A stretch of 64,000 bases of DNA, from NCBI GenBank assembly GCA_022393335.1, contig JAJEKB010021795.1, positions 560,217 through 624,216 of the forward strand, read 5' to 3'. The stretch's first letter is position 1, and each line of letters opens with the position of its first letter. Of this stretch, positions 43,489-55,124 are shown one piece after another. Position numbers and translations under genes: made by a program. The notes beneath the pieces were generated by a model. It ran no database searches. It saw only the letters and a program-made list of their open reading frames with translations, and had not been told where the DNA came from. The DNA is from Macrotrachela quadricornifera (Eukaryota > Rotifera > Eurotatoria > Philodinida > Philodinidae).

Positions 43489-44913
43489 CGTAGCTTCTCA
43501 AAAGAGATACTTTTTAATTAAATATTATAGCTATTTAAAACTCAATATAGCTACTTAAAATAAGGCGCGTCTACAATATTCGTGTAACTTTTTGTTTAAG
43601 TAGCTATTGAAAACTAAAAGTTCAGCTACTTAAACGATATTTACAACTATTAAATTATTTAAATAGCTGAATCCTTTAATAAAATTTCAGAATAAAAATA
43701 AAATATTGTTTCTAAGATAGTCAGCATTCATAATGATGAGCTTTTAACCAGTTATATTGATACAGTGCTGATAAGTATGAATGTTTTTAACAGTCAGTAA
43801 TTGAAATGCGGAACTCCATTTTTGCATATTGTACAAAATTCTAATCTATAGTCAGCGAATATATCTATTTGTAATATAGATTATTTTGTTTAATAAATAA
43901 AATATAGTTTTAAAACGCATGATCAGTTAAAATTATTTAAATTGAATTATTTAATTTTCCCCTTTTTTCACCCCCTGCTCGAATTGGAGTTGTTACCTCT
44001 GAATGAGTGAACATCGTCATCATCAGTAATTTGAATATATCTACGCGAATAATACATCAACGATATAGATTTGTTTGATTAATAAATGAAATACAGTTTA
44101 ACAATTGATGATTATTTAAACTTATTTAAACTGATTTATTTTTCCACCTGTCACCTGGTGAATATATTAAATAGCTAGCAAAACTTTAAATAGCTGTTGA
44201 TATCGATTAAGTCATGCTGGCTACTTAAAATCAGCGCCAAGAAATTTAAGGAAAGATTAAATAGCTATTGATATCGATTAAATAGTGCTGGCTACTTAAA
44301 GTCAAACATAAGAAAGTATATAAGTAGATAAAGTAGCTACGAAAACTTTGAGTAGCTATTGATATTGATTAAAAAGTGCTGGAAAACTTTTAATAGTGCT
44401 GGCTACTTAAAGTCAAACGTAAGAAAGCATATGAGTAGATAAAGTAGCTACATAAACTTTGAATAGCTATTGATACTGATTAAATAGTGCTGGAAAAGTT
44501 TAAATAGTGCTGGCTACTTAAAGTCAAATGTAAGAAAGTATATAAGTAGATAAAGTAGCTACAGAAACTTTGAATAGCTATTGATATCGATTAAGTAGTG
44601 CTGGAAAAGATTAAATAGTGCTAGCTACTCAAAGTCAAACATGAGAAAGTATATAAGTAGATAAAGTAGCTACAAAAGCTTTGAGTAGCTATTGATATCA
44701 ATTAAATAGTGCTGGGTACTTATAGGGAAACGTAAGAAAGTATATGAGTAGATAAAGTAGCTACAGAAACTTTGAGTAGCTATTGACATCGATTAAATAG
44801 TGCTGGAACAGATTAAATAGTGCTAGCTACTTATATTCAGAGGATGTTTTTTCTGCAAAACATTTTCAAATCGCTATACATAGGAAAAAAAGTATCTCTT
44901 TTGAGACTGAGCC
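43489..44913. mobile_element. Satellite-cored inverted-repeat element, 9-bp target duplication
   Basis: Perfect inverted ends TCTCAAAAGAGATACTTTTT lie six or seven bases inside each border. The 9-bp duplication CTTGGTTGC is at 43480-43488 and 44914-44922. Between the ends is a tandem array: from about 44170 to 44840 a unit near 110 bp recurs (GTAGCTAC.AAAACTTTGAGTAGC, TATTGATATCGATTAAATAG, TGCTGGCTACTTAAAGTCAA), with more diverged TAGCTATT/AGCTACTTAA material before it. No protein. The 9-bp duplication fits the Mutator superfamily, though hAT relatives cannot be excluded. Confidence 0.8.
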
Positions 44914-44945
44914 CTTGGTTGCTCCTATCCTTAACCCTAGTAGTT

Positions 44946-45339
44946 CTAAAAGGGTCATATCTGACTCATGCTAAAAAAGTGTTGGATATCAGCTAATATC
45001 ATCAATCGCTTTGGGCGTTCTTCTATATGTTGCATTCTTCTATTTCCACTACATCGTACGCACTTCTATACGTATTCTTGCATGACACCATTTATATTCG
45101 TCTATTCTTCCATAACATCATATGTACTCTTTTAAAAGACAATCTGTCTCATGCGTATGGAGTGATTCAACATTTTCAAATTCAAGTGCATAGAAATAAA
45201 AGTTTCATATTATGTTTGTTGAATAAATAATACGGATTTTACATTATAGATCAACAGCAATATCCTTCCAATCGAACTTGATCACAGATGTAAAAATTCT
45301 TCATTCAGTGCGTTGCACTACACTCCGTTCGTTCGAGCT
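44946..45339. other. Intergenic, no gene seen
   Basis: Short frame 45027-45230 is not supported. No element ends. Confidence 0.3.
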
Positions 45340-45347
45340 ATTGTTCT

Positions 45348-45516
45348 TAGGGGTGGGTCTTTACCTCTACTTTATTAGTAACTGCGTAACTACTTATTTA
45401 CTTGTAAATAGTTACAACTTATTTAGGTAGTTACTTGTAAATAGTAACTAAGTAACTATTGTAGTTACTTTACTTTAATTACGTAACTACAAAATAAAGT
45501 AAATATCCCACCCCTA
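45348..45516. mobile_element. hAT-type MITE with 8-bp target duplication
   Basis: Inverted ends TAGGGGTGGG and CCCACCCCTA are flanked by a perfect ATTGTTCT duplication (45340-45347 and 45517-45524). The 169-bp interior is built from GTAACTA/TAGTTAC and AAATAAAGTA motifs that pair in opposite orientation. No coding. It lies about 370 bp upstream of the sirtuin start. Confidence 0.88.
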
Positions 45517-45797
45517 ATTGTTCTCCAAGATTTCTTAGACGGCACGATTGTTCAAAAATGAATCCTGTTTGCTATCAGAGGGCGACACAATCGCCTTCGC
45601 ACAATAAGCATAAATCTATATTAGAAGCGATTGGTTGCGATGCTGTCATTTACTGCAAATCATTAGCATCATTATCACTTATTTATCTATCGTTGTGCAA
45701 TTTCAGATGGTTGAGTGGTTGATCGTTTTAAATGACTCATCGATCGTTCTCCTATCACCTTTTGCTTCTTACGTATAAATTGCGTAAGATCTGACAT

Positions 45798-45805
45798 TAT
45801 AAAAG
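45798..45805 (+). promoter_or_regulatory. Possible TATA box of the sirtuin gene
   Basis: TATAAAAG lies about 80 bp before the sirtuin ATG, a plausible distance with a short 5' leader. It is a sequence match only. Confidence 0.4.
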
Positions 45806-45883
45806 ACGAGTGTAGCTACTACTATTCTCTTTCACTATTATTTCAATATTTCACAGATAGACGTACATAAACAAAACTCAAAT

Positions 45884-47285
45884 ATGGCACACGGTATCTC
45901 GGATCCCGAATGTAAAAAGGAATATTTTGATACACAAGCAGAACTCAACGCTAAGTTGGATCAATTGGCTCAATGGATAAAAGAAAGTCAACATTTGATC
46001 GTATTTACAGGTATGTCTAATGCTATTCATTTTCTAGAATTGATCAACATATATATTAGGTGCTGGAGTATCCACATCGACTGGAATTCCAGATTTTCGT
46101 AGTGCCATGGACACTGTGTTACCTACAGGACCTGGTGCTTGGGAATTAGAAGAGTAAGTTAGCTGGACAAAATTCTTGTACAAACCGATTTTTTATCTAT
46201 ATTAGCAACAAAGCATTCCGATCGGAGGAAGCAACAGCTATTGATGACATGCAAAAAGCAATTCCATCACCTTCTCACATGTACGTTGTTTTGTAAAAAC
46301 TTGAGAACCAAACTAATTCTAATTTTTACTAGGGCTCTCGTCGAATTGCAACGTCGCGGCATTCTTAAATGTTTAATCTCTCAAAATTGCGATGGCCTAC
46401 ACTTGCGCAGCGGCATGAATCCAACTCATCTAGCCGAATTACATGGGAATATGAATTTAGAAATATGTAAAAAATGTAAAGCTAGATATTTACGAGATTT
46501 TGATACGGACATGGGGTATTCAAATCATTACACCGGTCGTCGATGTGATAAACCCGACTGTCGTGGTCAACTAAGAGATTCAATTATTAATTTTGGTGAA
46601 AATTTACCTGAAGATGAACTGAAGAAAGCCTTTGACCATGCAGAAAAAGCCGATGTCTGTCTTGTTCTTGGTAAGCTAATAACATTTACAGGATTTCTGT
46701 CGTGCTAATCTTGATCGAATTACAGGAAGTAGTTTGACTGTCACACCGGCAGCTGATATTCCTCGTCGAGTGGCGAAACGAAAACAAAGATTGATCATTG
46801 GTAATCTTCAACGTACTCCACTATATAATCGCGCGACAATGAATATTCATGCATTCAGTGATACAATCATGCAAAGTTTAATGGAACGACTGAATATACC
46901 GATTCCACCATGGATTCTTCGACGACGTGTTCGTGTGATACGTCAAAACGATAGCGAGAAACATAAATACATGATTACCATCGAAGGACGTGATCCGGAC
47001 AATGCTGAAATTCCATTTACGCTCTTTCAATCGGTTCAAGTGACCATTGGTGATCGAGCAACAGTAGAATTTATTGACGAACCATTTACTTTCGAAGTAT
47101 CGAACAAAAATGTTCATCCGATCAATGTTCGACTCAATTTTTTTGGTCATTACAATGAAATTCCATTTGATCTTCATTATATCAATGTGAAAAATATTCC
47201 GAAGGAAGAAGAATTCTACTTATTCTATAATCCGTTAAAGGGTGAATGGCGTAAAACGGTCGATGGAACTGATTTACCGGTTTGA
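45884..47285 (+). CDS. Class IV sirtuin (SIRT6/7-like) NAD-dependent deacylase, five exons
   Basis: Exons: 45884-46010, 46060-46153, 46206-46280, 46333-46670 and 46726-47285. All introns are 49-55 bp with GT-AG ends; the exons total 1194 nt, giving 397 aa. The NAD-binding GAGVSTSTGIPDFR (residues 43-56) is completed across intron 1. Then come QNCDGLHLRSG (116-126) and the catalytic histidine in ELHGNM (His136). Zinc ligands are Cys144, Cys147, Cys170 and Cys175. GSSLTVTPA follows near 211. LHLRSG and the CRGQLRDSIINFGENLP stretch match SIRT6/7. These enzymes remove acyl groups from lysine, mostly on chromatin, using NAD. The last about 110 residues form a beta-rich tail not typical of human SIRT6. 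An AATAAA lies at 47313-47318. The start is the first ATG before the helix preceding the Rossmann fold. Confidence 0.93.
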
Positions 47286-47319
47286 ACTAATTCATAAATT
47301 TCGAAAAGATATAATAAAG

Positions 47320-48960
47320 AAAAAAAAATCTACATGTGAATGTTCTGTTTCTTTGGTGGCGATCCTTTGATAATGCTGAAGTAAGAATAATTCGTAGCTG
47401 ATGGAGCAGAATTAGTACATCCTGAAAAGTACATGATAAAGTCAAACGTATCCTATGGATAAACATAATTTACTGGCATGATAATCTTTGAGTTTATCAA
47501 TAGTTTGAAGGCAGTTTGTATTGTATTAGTAATAGTAACTGTCTAATTCGACTTCGAATATAAATGGAAGTCGCAAAAATTATGTTCTTACACATTTAGA
47601 AAAAGAAAAAGATAAAATTTATAAATGAAATAAAGCACACATAGCTGCGTAATTACACTTATAACATGAATATATCTCAAAAACGCTAACAGCATCCACT
47701 TTTGCTGAAGAATACAACTTCTTTCGCTACTTCTCATTTATTATAAATGTGACCAATGCCGATGACTTTAATATAAGTGAGACCAAAATCGAATTTTTTT
47801 TCCTTTTATCATTTATTAAAAAAGATATAAATGACCAGTCTGCTGTATGTCACGCAAACAGATGAAGTTTTTGGAGTGTGTGGCCTTTTCAACTCGAGCA
47901 CAGTTTTCATTTTAGTAAAACAAAAGACTCGATTCTTCTTCCGAGTAGATCATTATATAAACGGTAAGAATGCCTGCTGGGAGTATGCCGGTGCCTATGC
48001 AGTAAACGTAAAAGACTAAAGAGAGTAAAAAACGTGTGGGTGGCTTCTATTGTGTACACAGAGCGTTATTTAATTGACCGATTATTAAAGCTATACACTC
48101 TACACGCCCTACATTTTCTACACAACCTATAGCTCTTATACTCTCTTATATATTTTCTAGATCGATAATTCTTGATTATTATGTATCCAATCATTCTCTT
48201 TTTTTGAAAAAATTTTTTCTTAAAATAGAAACTGTATTAAAATTCCGTAGTAGCATTTATTGGAGTTTCGTCATTTATGGGTACTAGTAGTTTACAAGAA
48301 CAGCACGAACACCCAAAGAATTCTATAACCTTCATTCTGACTCAAATAAGTGTCATCATCAAATATTTCCTTTTCTGAAAGAAAGGATCTTACATCAAAA
48401 AATGTATGTATGTTTGTTCGTCTTTCCAACCCTATGCTTTATATGGATGATAGTAGAACTCATTATATGTCAGTTTTCGCACTACGGACAGTTAATGAAT
48501 TCCCGTATCATCAATATGAAACATAAGATTGTTCGAACCATATTTAAGACATCTCCTGATTAACTCTGAACGGCCGGAATTTGCTCATATTTTATTCGAA
48601 TAATAGGAGGAAAAGCCTTACTCAAATTTGATTGACTGGGACAGCCAAACAAGCATAAACCCGTTCTTTTCATATAAGACGCTTTCTTTCAGAAAGGGGA
48701 GCATTTGGAGATGGCACTTATTCGCATTAGAATATATGATATAGAATTCTGTGAGTTTTCGTAAGGACAAGTTGGGGTTGCTTGCATGGACAACAACAGA
48801 GATTCTAGGTGTTCGTATGGTGGGAATCGTTTTTTCACATTTGTTAACGGCAGTTTTTCACTATGAATCGTGTAAAGTGTGTGTTCGTAAGTATAACTTA
48901 CATGCGATCTTACAAAGTTAGGTGTTCGCGTATATTACTAATACTCTTTTCCACTTAAAT
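47320..48960. other. Intergenic, no gene seen
   Basis: AT-rich sequence after the sirtuin. The frame at 47831-48019 (62 aa) has no recognisable feature. No transposon ends seen before 48963. Confidence 0.35.
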
Positions 48961-48962
48961 AT

Positions 48963-49763
48963 CCCAAGCCAGATATTACGGTTCGTAAACGTGCGAAAAC
49001 GGTGGAAAACGATTATCGTTACGATAACTGTTTACAATACATCGAAAAACGGCTAAATAATGGGGTGAGTGGTAGTCGTTTAAGATAGTCAGTTCCGTGC
49101 CACAGGAAACGCCGATCGGTACGATCATTGTTTTACGCTGTTATTGAGCTTCATCCCGTCTATTCGGCATAATCGTTCCCAACGTGTTATAAAAATAGAT
49201 TAAAGCATCTTATTTGTGTTTCTTTTTTAATCTATCAAATTTAGAATGATCTCAACTTCAAATTAAAAAGTAAACATTTATTTTAAATAAATAAATTTTT
49301 TTATTTGTTTAGATGCATTTCTACATTGTATTGAGTAGTAAGTATTAAGATACAACACTATACCAATACGAAGCATTACCTTGTGATGCAAAAACAGTAG
49401 ACATGCACCAGTCACGATTGGTGGACTAAGTATCCAGTTCGACTGAATGCCAAACCGATAGGAACGCAGTCGGACTGGGCGTCCAATAAACTGAATCAAT
49501 ACATGTTTAAATAAAAGAAAAACAAGATCTAGTAAATACAATCATGAATGTCTGAAAAAGGTGCATTTGAAGCTCTAAACTGAAAGAAAACGATATTAAT
49601 ACGACTTACCGTTATTCAGTAGGAACGACATGAAACGGTGCTGTTTCCATTCCGCAGATGAACGGTCCTTGGTTTTCACCGTTTACGGCAGGAATTGCGC
49701 CATTTTATAGCCGTATTCGACCTTATAAGATGTCGTTTTCTGCGATCAGAATGCTCGCACTGG
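48963..49763. mobile_element. CCCA/AAACGG-ended repeat element, copy B
   Basis: The left end starts CCCAAGCCAGATATTACGG, followed by AAACGTGCGAAAACGGTGGAA. The right end, read inward, starts CCAGTGCGAGCATTCTGATC, followed by AAAACGACATCTTATAAGG. It has the same end style as the copies at 33094 and 55125. The core has one clear intron-like unit: TTTGTTTAG at 49303-49311, 26 nt, then GTAAGTATT near 49339. The open frame at 49278-49541 is not supported. Confidence 0.55.
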
Positions 49764-49867
49764 CATCCTCTACTACATGTGTTTACATATTTCAATATTG
49801 TTAAATCAGTGTATTTATTAAATATATTTTGAATATTAATTTCTAATATTTTATCAGATTTTTTCAA

Positions 49868-50145
49868 ATTTCATCATGAGTTGAATGTGGATCATTGTTG
49901 ATAACCTGTCGTACTAATTCAATATTTTCATTTGTAAGCACGAAAACTGGATGACCAGATCGAGGATCATCATTGACATCTTCTCTTCCTTCACGGAAAC
50001 GCTTTGCCCACTCTGCAACTGTTGGATATGATGGAGCACTTGGGTCCCAAAGCTGTTGCAAGTTCTTCGTGAATTGTCTTTGGATTTAACCCCAAAATAG
50101 TTCGAATTTTAATATAATATCGATTGTATTCATTATCCATTTTTG
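49868..50145 (-). pseudogene. Mariner transposase N-terminal fragment
   Basis: Minus-strand reading starts MDNEYNRYYIKIRTILG, then LNPKTIHEELATALG. After a one-base frame slip near 50055 it continues SAPSYPTVAEWAKRFREGRED, then DDPRSGHPV and ENIELVRQVINNDPHSTHDEI. This is the paired helix-turn-helix DNA-binding half of a mariner transposase. The catalytic half is missing: the match stops at about 49866, roughly 100 bp from copy B of the AAACGG family. It is broken by the slip and truncated. Confidence 0.8.
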
Positions 50146-50149
50146 AAAT

Positions 50150-52550
50150 GTTTTTTTAAGTTCGAATTAAAGTTTATCGAAAAAAATACTGTAACTAAGT
50201 CTTAAAGAGATTTACTATATATACTATTATAGATAAGACATTCCACTATTTATCCATGCACAACACTCTTCGATTTTAATTGGTTTATAAAATTGCCAAT
50301 AGCAATCTGGGAACTTTTTGTACGACCTAAGTAAATATCTTACTTCTAAATCTGTGTTGTGTTCAAACACTATCATCTCAAATGATTTTGTTCTTCGTGT
50401 GACATGAAAATAATAATTTAATGAATGTCTTTTCGGTTTTAATATTCAGAAAAATGATCAATTGAGTACCAAAATAATTGAAAACTTAATGTTCTTAAAA
50501 AGTAATTCAACATTTTTAAAATCATTTCATCACACTGATGGTGCCGATGATAGCTCCTCAGTAGTAATATCATCTATAAAAAGACACGATTGTATGAAGT
50601 TATAAATGATGTAGATATTGATGACGAAGACAATGGAAATATAAGTAATCAAAATGAGTATGATTAGTTTTGAGATCGATATGTCATTTTTTTCTCAATT
50701 AGTCTACTTTTTGTAAATAAACTTCATTTGATTTTTGTCTCTTTGTTACATTGAATGAAATATAAGTACTACTTCAGACGACAAGATATATTGCTGTACC
50801 TCGCAATGTGTTTTGTATTATATTTTAAAAGAACACTTATAATACCTGAGTTATGACCATATCACATTCAACACAAGTCTTGTACAAGCACAAGATTATT
50901 ATACTTTAGGAATAAGCGTTGTTCTTAGTGTGGATCCTGGTAAAAAGAAATTTGGTCTCAGTCCTGTTGTGATCGAAACGGAGACCATTATGCCTATGTA
51001 ATTTTTCTACGTCACTTTTTGAGAAGCGTCTCATAGAAAACTTTGAAATAGTTCTTCCTGATGATTAATTTTAGTGTATATGGATTCTGGCAGACAAAAT
51101 TCAAGAATATTCATATTGGGAGCAGTGCATTAATAAAACGATTTTGCAAAGGTGTAATCTATTGATTAATAAAGAAAAATGAGCATTTCTTCTTGAGTAC
51201 ATCAAGAATTTCAACTGTTTGGTTTCAAATTAGTACTGATCATCAACAATTAAACATTAAAAACGTTTCGAGCAGCTGTAAAGCTGTCTCAATACATCTA
51301 AAATATTTTCATCAGTATCATTATCTGAAAGTTACATATATGAAATGTTGTTTATCTTTGCATTAATAACATCGCGTTACTGTAAGTTAAAGGTTATCTC
51401 TTTTCCTTTTTTTTTACATCGAACAGCAGAGTTGAATGTGCAAATAAAAGTTTCTCGCTGTTGCATCGAACGAGCAACTAATTATCTATATCGTCGCTGT
51501 TACTTTTATAAGATAATGTGCATTGGTGAAGCAAACAACATTTAGTATCATCTTATACGTGTCATTCAACGGTAAGAAGCAAATGTGTGTTTAAATAAAC
51601 CAGCCACTTCTCCTATAAGAGATAAGAATTTCATAAGATAGCCACTAAAGATGAACACAAATTTAGTCTGACCTCTAGTTAAATTGTTACCTGAAGAAAA
51701 ATAGATTGGATGAATAATGAGAAAGTCATCGCCTTAAATTCTCTCTTGAAGTTCTATAGACTATATATTCATGATTTTTTCACATTTTATTTTCTTTTGA
51801 TTACTGATATGTTGAAGAATTCGATGACATAATACTTTATTCTATGGATGAGTCATTTTTATATTCAAAATTTATTATTGTATAAAAGATCCGATTTATA
51901 TAAAGTCAGTAACAATAAATTTCAGTTTATCTAAATACATTATTCGCGTTACGAAAGAAGCATTGTTTCATGGTCAATGACTGTTTTCTTACAGATCTGT
52001 TGTACACATAACAACATATTTCTGAAGAATTTAAACAAACAAAGTAAAATACATCACAATGAAGATATTCTAATGTAAAAGAGTGAGAAATGCAAAACAT
52101 TCGACGATAGCATCAATATTGTATTCTTTTTGTGTCTTTATCTTTAAATACTAGCGATAGTAATAAAATTTGTTCGAGTAGATTGAGATGGATTTTGAGA
52201 CAAGTTTTTCTCCTAACTACAACATCAGAGAATTCACCATCTGCACTTGCTAACTAGATCGTAAAAAAACAGCAGTCATTCATCAGTAATACGATGCATT
52301 TTTTTCATTATGTCACTGATGCGCGTTATCTATTGAAGAGGATCAAATATTTATTTATCGTATGATGTAACAGAACAGAAAAAGACAAACATACGAATTT
52401 TCTAGCGTATGGATGATATGTATTGATAGTAACGAAAAAAGTGATCAGTATAAGTGACTACTATTTTATCGGTCTATATTACAATAATTTTATATTCTAA
52501 AGTTAAACTATTTTAGTAATTGGCACTTTAAGGAAAATTGTAATAATTGT
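50150..52550. other. Intergenic, no gene seen
   Basis: About 2.4 kb of AT-rich sequence with no long frame. The open frame at 51345-51545 is not supported. A Cys-containing stretch near 50935-51000 has stops and could be old transposon debris, but I cannot assign it. Confidence 0.3.
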
Positions 52551-52556
52551 AATACA

Positions 52557-53453
52557 ATGGCCACCAATAGTGCTCTCTTAAATATTAATGAATTAAACAC
52601 TGATCAACAACAAAAATTTGATACTGTTTACAATGAATTAAAAACTCGTCATCAATCTTATCTAGAGTATAAACATAATTTACAATTGAAAACTAAATTA
52701 GATAATGAAGAAGAAGAAAATGAATGGCGATATGAATTGTATAGATTTCTTCGTGCTAGAAAATGGAATATAGCACATACTATTAAGTCTATTCTGGAGA
52801 TGATACAATGGCGAATAGATAATCATGTTGATTCTATTCTAGAAGATGAATCCGCAATACTTCGAATAAATCTGCTTAGAAAAGTGGTTCCAAACGCTTA
52901 TCATGGATATACTAAAGCTCATCGACCATTATATATCGAGAAATCAGGCCAGATGGATGTTGATGAATTACTTGATAAATTTAAAACAGAAGATTTGATT
53001 CAATGTCATATATATTGGCTTGAATATAATTGCCATCTAGCTCGAGAACGTAGTCGACAATTGGGACAACATATTGAAAGTTTTGCTTCTATATATGATG
53101 TGAAACATATGAAAATGGACGTAAGAAAAGTGCTTAATGCATTTAAACAATGTCTTTATATTGATGATAATTATTATCCAGAACGTTTAGGACAAATGTT
53201 TCTTGTAAATCCACCAACAATATTTCCTGCTCTTTGGAATTTAGTTAAACATTTCATTGATCCAGTAACTAAAAGAAAAATCATTGTTGTTAAAAAAGGT
53301 ATTGATACATCAATCACATTATTACAACATATTGATTCTGATCAATTACCACGTGAATATGGTGGTACCTGTCATTCATGTTCAACTTCTCCAGATTGTA
53401 TTCCTATTCATCATGAAAAGAAAAATATTTCTAATGATGAACAGAATGAATAA
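52557..53453 (+). CDS. Sec14-like CRAL-TRIO lipid-binding protein
   Basis: A single-exon frame of 298 aa from the ATG at 52557. Residues about 15-85 are the helical CRAL-TRIO N-terminal part (YELYRFLRARKWNIAHTIKSI; LRFLRARKW is its hallmark). Residues about 110-280 are the CRAL-TRIO lipid pocket: HRPLYIEKSGQMDVDELL, YDVKHMKM, YYPERLGQMFLVNPPTIFPALWNLVKHFIDPVT and, near the end, DQLPREYGG. These are the usual landmarks. Such proteins bind and transfer phosphatidylinositol, phosphatidylcholine or other hydrophobic ligands in the cytosol. The C-terminal 30 residues are polar with a few cysteines. There is no GOLD domain, so it is the short Sec14 form. The ligand cannot be told from sequence. Confidence 0.92.
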   Translation: MATNSALLNINELNTDQQQKFDTVYNELKTRHQSYLEYKHNLQLKTKLDNEEEENEWRYELYRFLRARKWNIAHTIKSILEMIQWRIDNHVDSILEDESAILRINLLRKVVPNAYHGYTKAHRPLYIEKSGQMDVDELLDKFKTEDLIQCHIYWLEYNCHLARERSRQLGQHIESFASIYDVKHMKMDVRKVLNAFKQCLYIDDNYYPERLGQMFLVNPPTIFPALWNLVKHFIDPVTKRKIIVVKKGIDTSITLLQHIDSDQLPREYGGTCHSCSTSPDCIPIHHEKKNISNDEQNE

Positions 53454-53459
53454 TAGAGT

Positions 53460-55120
53460 GTTATTTACTCGTTTCATTAAATAGTTAAACGCATAAGAAT
53501 TGAATATGTTAAAGCTAGAATTATATTCTTGTACATCTTGTTCTTTATTTTAACAAATATTTTTATGATTAAGAAATCTTTATCTCAATTGTTTACGGAT
53601 TTTTCTTTTATTATGCATCTGACAATTGATAATAAAATATGTCGAAAGCTTTTTGATCCCTATTCATGTAATTTCTAATGCTATACAATGTTAATTTGAT
53701 TAATTATTTTAATTTATCTGTAATATAAACTGTATATTTCAAAGAAATACATTATCTCGATCGAAATGAATCTTAAACACAGTATAACATGCAGTTACAC
53801 TGTTGGTAATTTTAATTGAAGTTTATTTTCATATAAATTGTAAACGATGTGTTTGAAGAATATCCCCAAAAACTTAATGAAATGCTATTGGAAAGCAAAC
53901 GTGGCAGATATAAGAGATGTAGAGATATAAGGAATCTAGTGGTTATAGAGGTTATGAGACTTTTAAGAATTGCAGAAGTTACAGGTGTTTTAGGAGACAT
54001 AAAGAATATAAGAGATATTGAATCAAATCCTTATTGATATCATGTCGGTGGTCATTTTACTATAAAGCAGCATAACATATATTTTATCTTGCCACTCTTT
54101 ATAAACTTAATACTTTATTAGGTACTATCTAAAACTTGCAGAAAGCAAAAATGATTTTTAGAAAAGAAATTTCTGTTACGATTCCTTGTATGAATTTTTG
54201 AGAACCATATACTTTTCCAGTATCAAAAATTTATTTAAGATACGGAATATGTCTCTCGATGTGGATGAAGGAAAAAACAGAGACACATACGAAATGACAG
54301 AAGGAGAGCATCTTTCTTGATGAGAATGAGGTTGAAGTATAGAGCGAAAGGAAAAGCCACACTGAATATTTGTCTCTGGCTGATTTAAAGTGCCATATCT
54401 ATACATATCAGACAGTAGCTACGTCACGAGTACATTGTTTACCGATTTTACTTATTGCAACTTCTATATCTTCTTGCATGTATGACGTATTTATTCCATC
54501 GGCCTTAATATAGTGCAACAACACATCTTTACTTCGGCCTCTGCATGTGATGGCCGGAAGACCCATCTGACAAGTGCCTAGAAGGTTTTTCTAAATAAGA
54601 TCGAAGAAACATATGTTGCATTGGGCTAATAAGAAGACAATAAAAACTTTTATGCGAGGTTGTTTGTTTGGTGACCGATATAATGATGGAAAGTATCGCA
54701 CTGAGCCTTATTAACATTCCGTTGTTAGCTACGGATCAAAGAGATAATGCCATCAGATCAAAATAACAATCAAAGAACGTAGCCGTACAAGCCATTTGTG
54801 AATAGGGTTCAATACTGAAAATGTTGAAAAAAATTTATGTTGTTTCATTTGTATGTGAAATCATAAGATCTTAAAATTTTGGAGTCGTGAATGAGGACTA
54901 TCACATGACGAAAAATTGTGCTGATAGATGTAGCTTAAGGGTGAAAATGGGTTCGATATTTGTAATTGAACCTGTCGATCGCATAGCATCATTGGTTTAG
55001 TGGAATATTGAGAATAATCGCACTGTGAAACAGTAGTAGCGGTGAAATAAGATATATAAAGTGCTCATCAGTAATAATTATTTGAACACTTCGTCATATC
55101 TATTTTATAAATTGAATTTC
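53460..55120. other. Intergenic, no gene seen
   Basis: AT-rich. Frames at 53849-54037 (plus), 54176-54406 and 54529-54717 (minus) show no domain and lie among overlapping shadows. No element ends found. Confidence 0.35.
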
Positions 55121-55124
55121 ATAA

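Larger units (their letters stand above)
41270..44945. repeat. Second copy of the 13.6-kb dispersed repeat, split by insertions
   Basis: Parts of this repeat lie at about 41270-41880, 43340-43488 and 44914-44945; together they line up with the uninterrupted copy at 13640-14430. The first gap (about 1.45 kb) contains a pogo-like derivative and a CACTG MITE. The second gap is an element of 1425 bp flanked by a 9-bp duplication. Open frames in the first part (41372-41859) are not shared with the other copy as coding. Confidence 0.75.

Noticed and set aside
43500..44850. Possible CRISPR array from the regularly repeated TAGCTATTGATATC units
   Set aside because: The whole 110-bp unit repeats, with no unique spacers, the host looks eukaryotic, and the array lies between transposon-like ends.
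49278..49541. An 87-codon minus-strand frame in copy B
   Set aside because: No domain, and no matching frame in the other copies of the element.
50935..51000. Cys-rich stretch that faintly recalls the zinc-binding tail of piggyBac transposases
   Set aside because: Stops interrupt it, spacing of the cysteines does not fit, and no piggyBac ends were found nearby.
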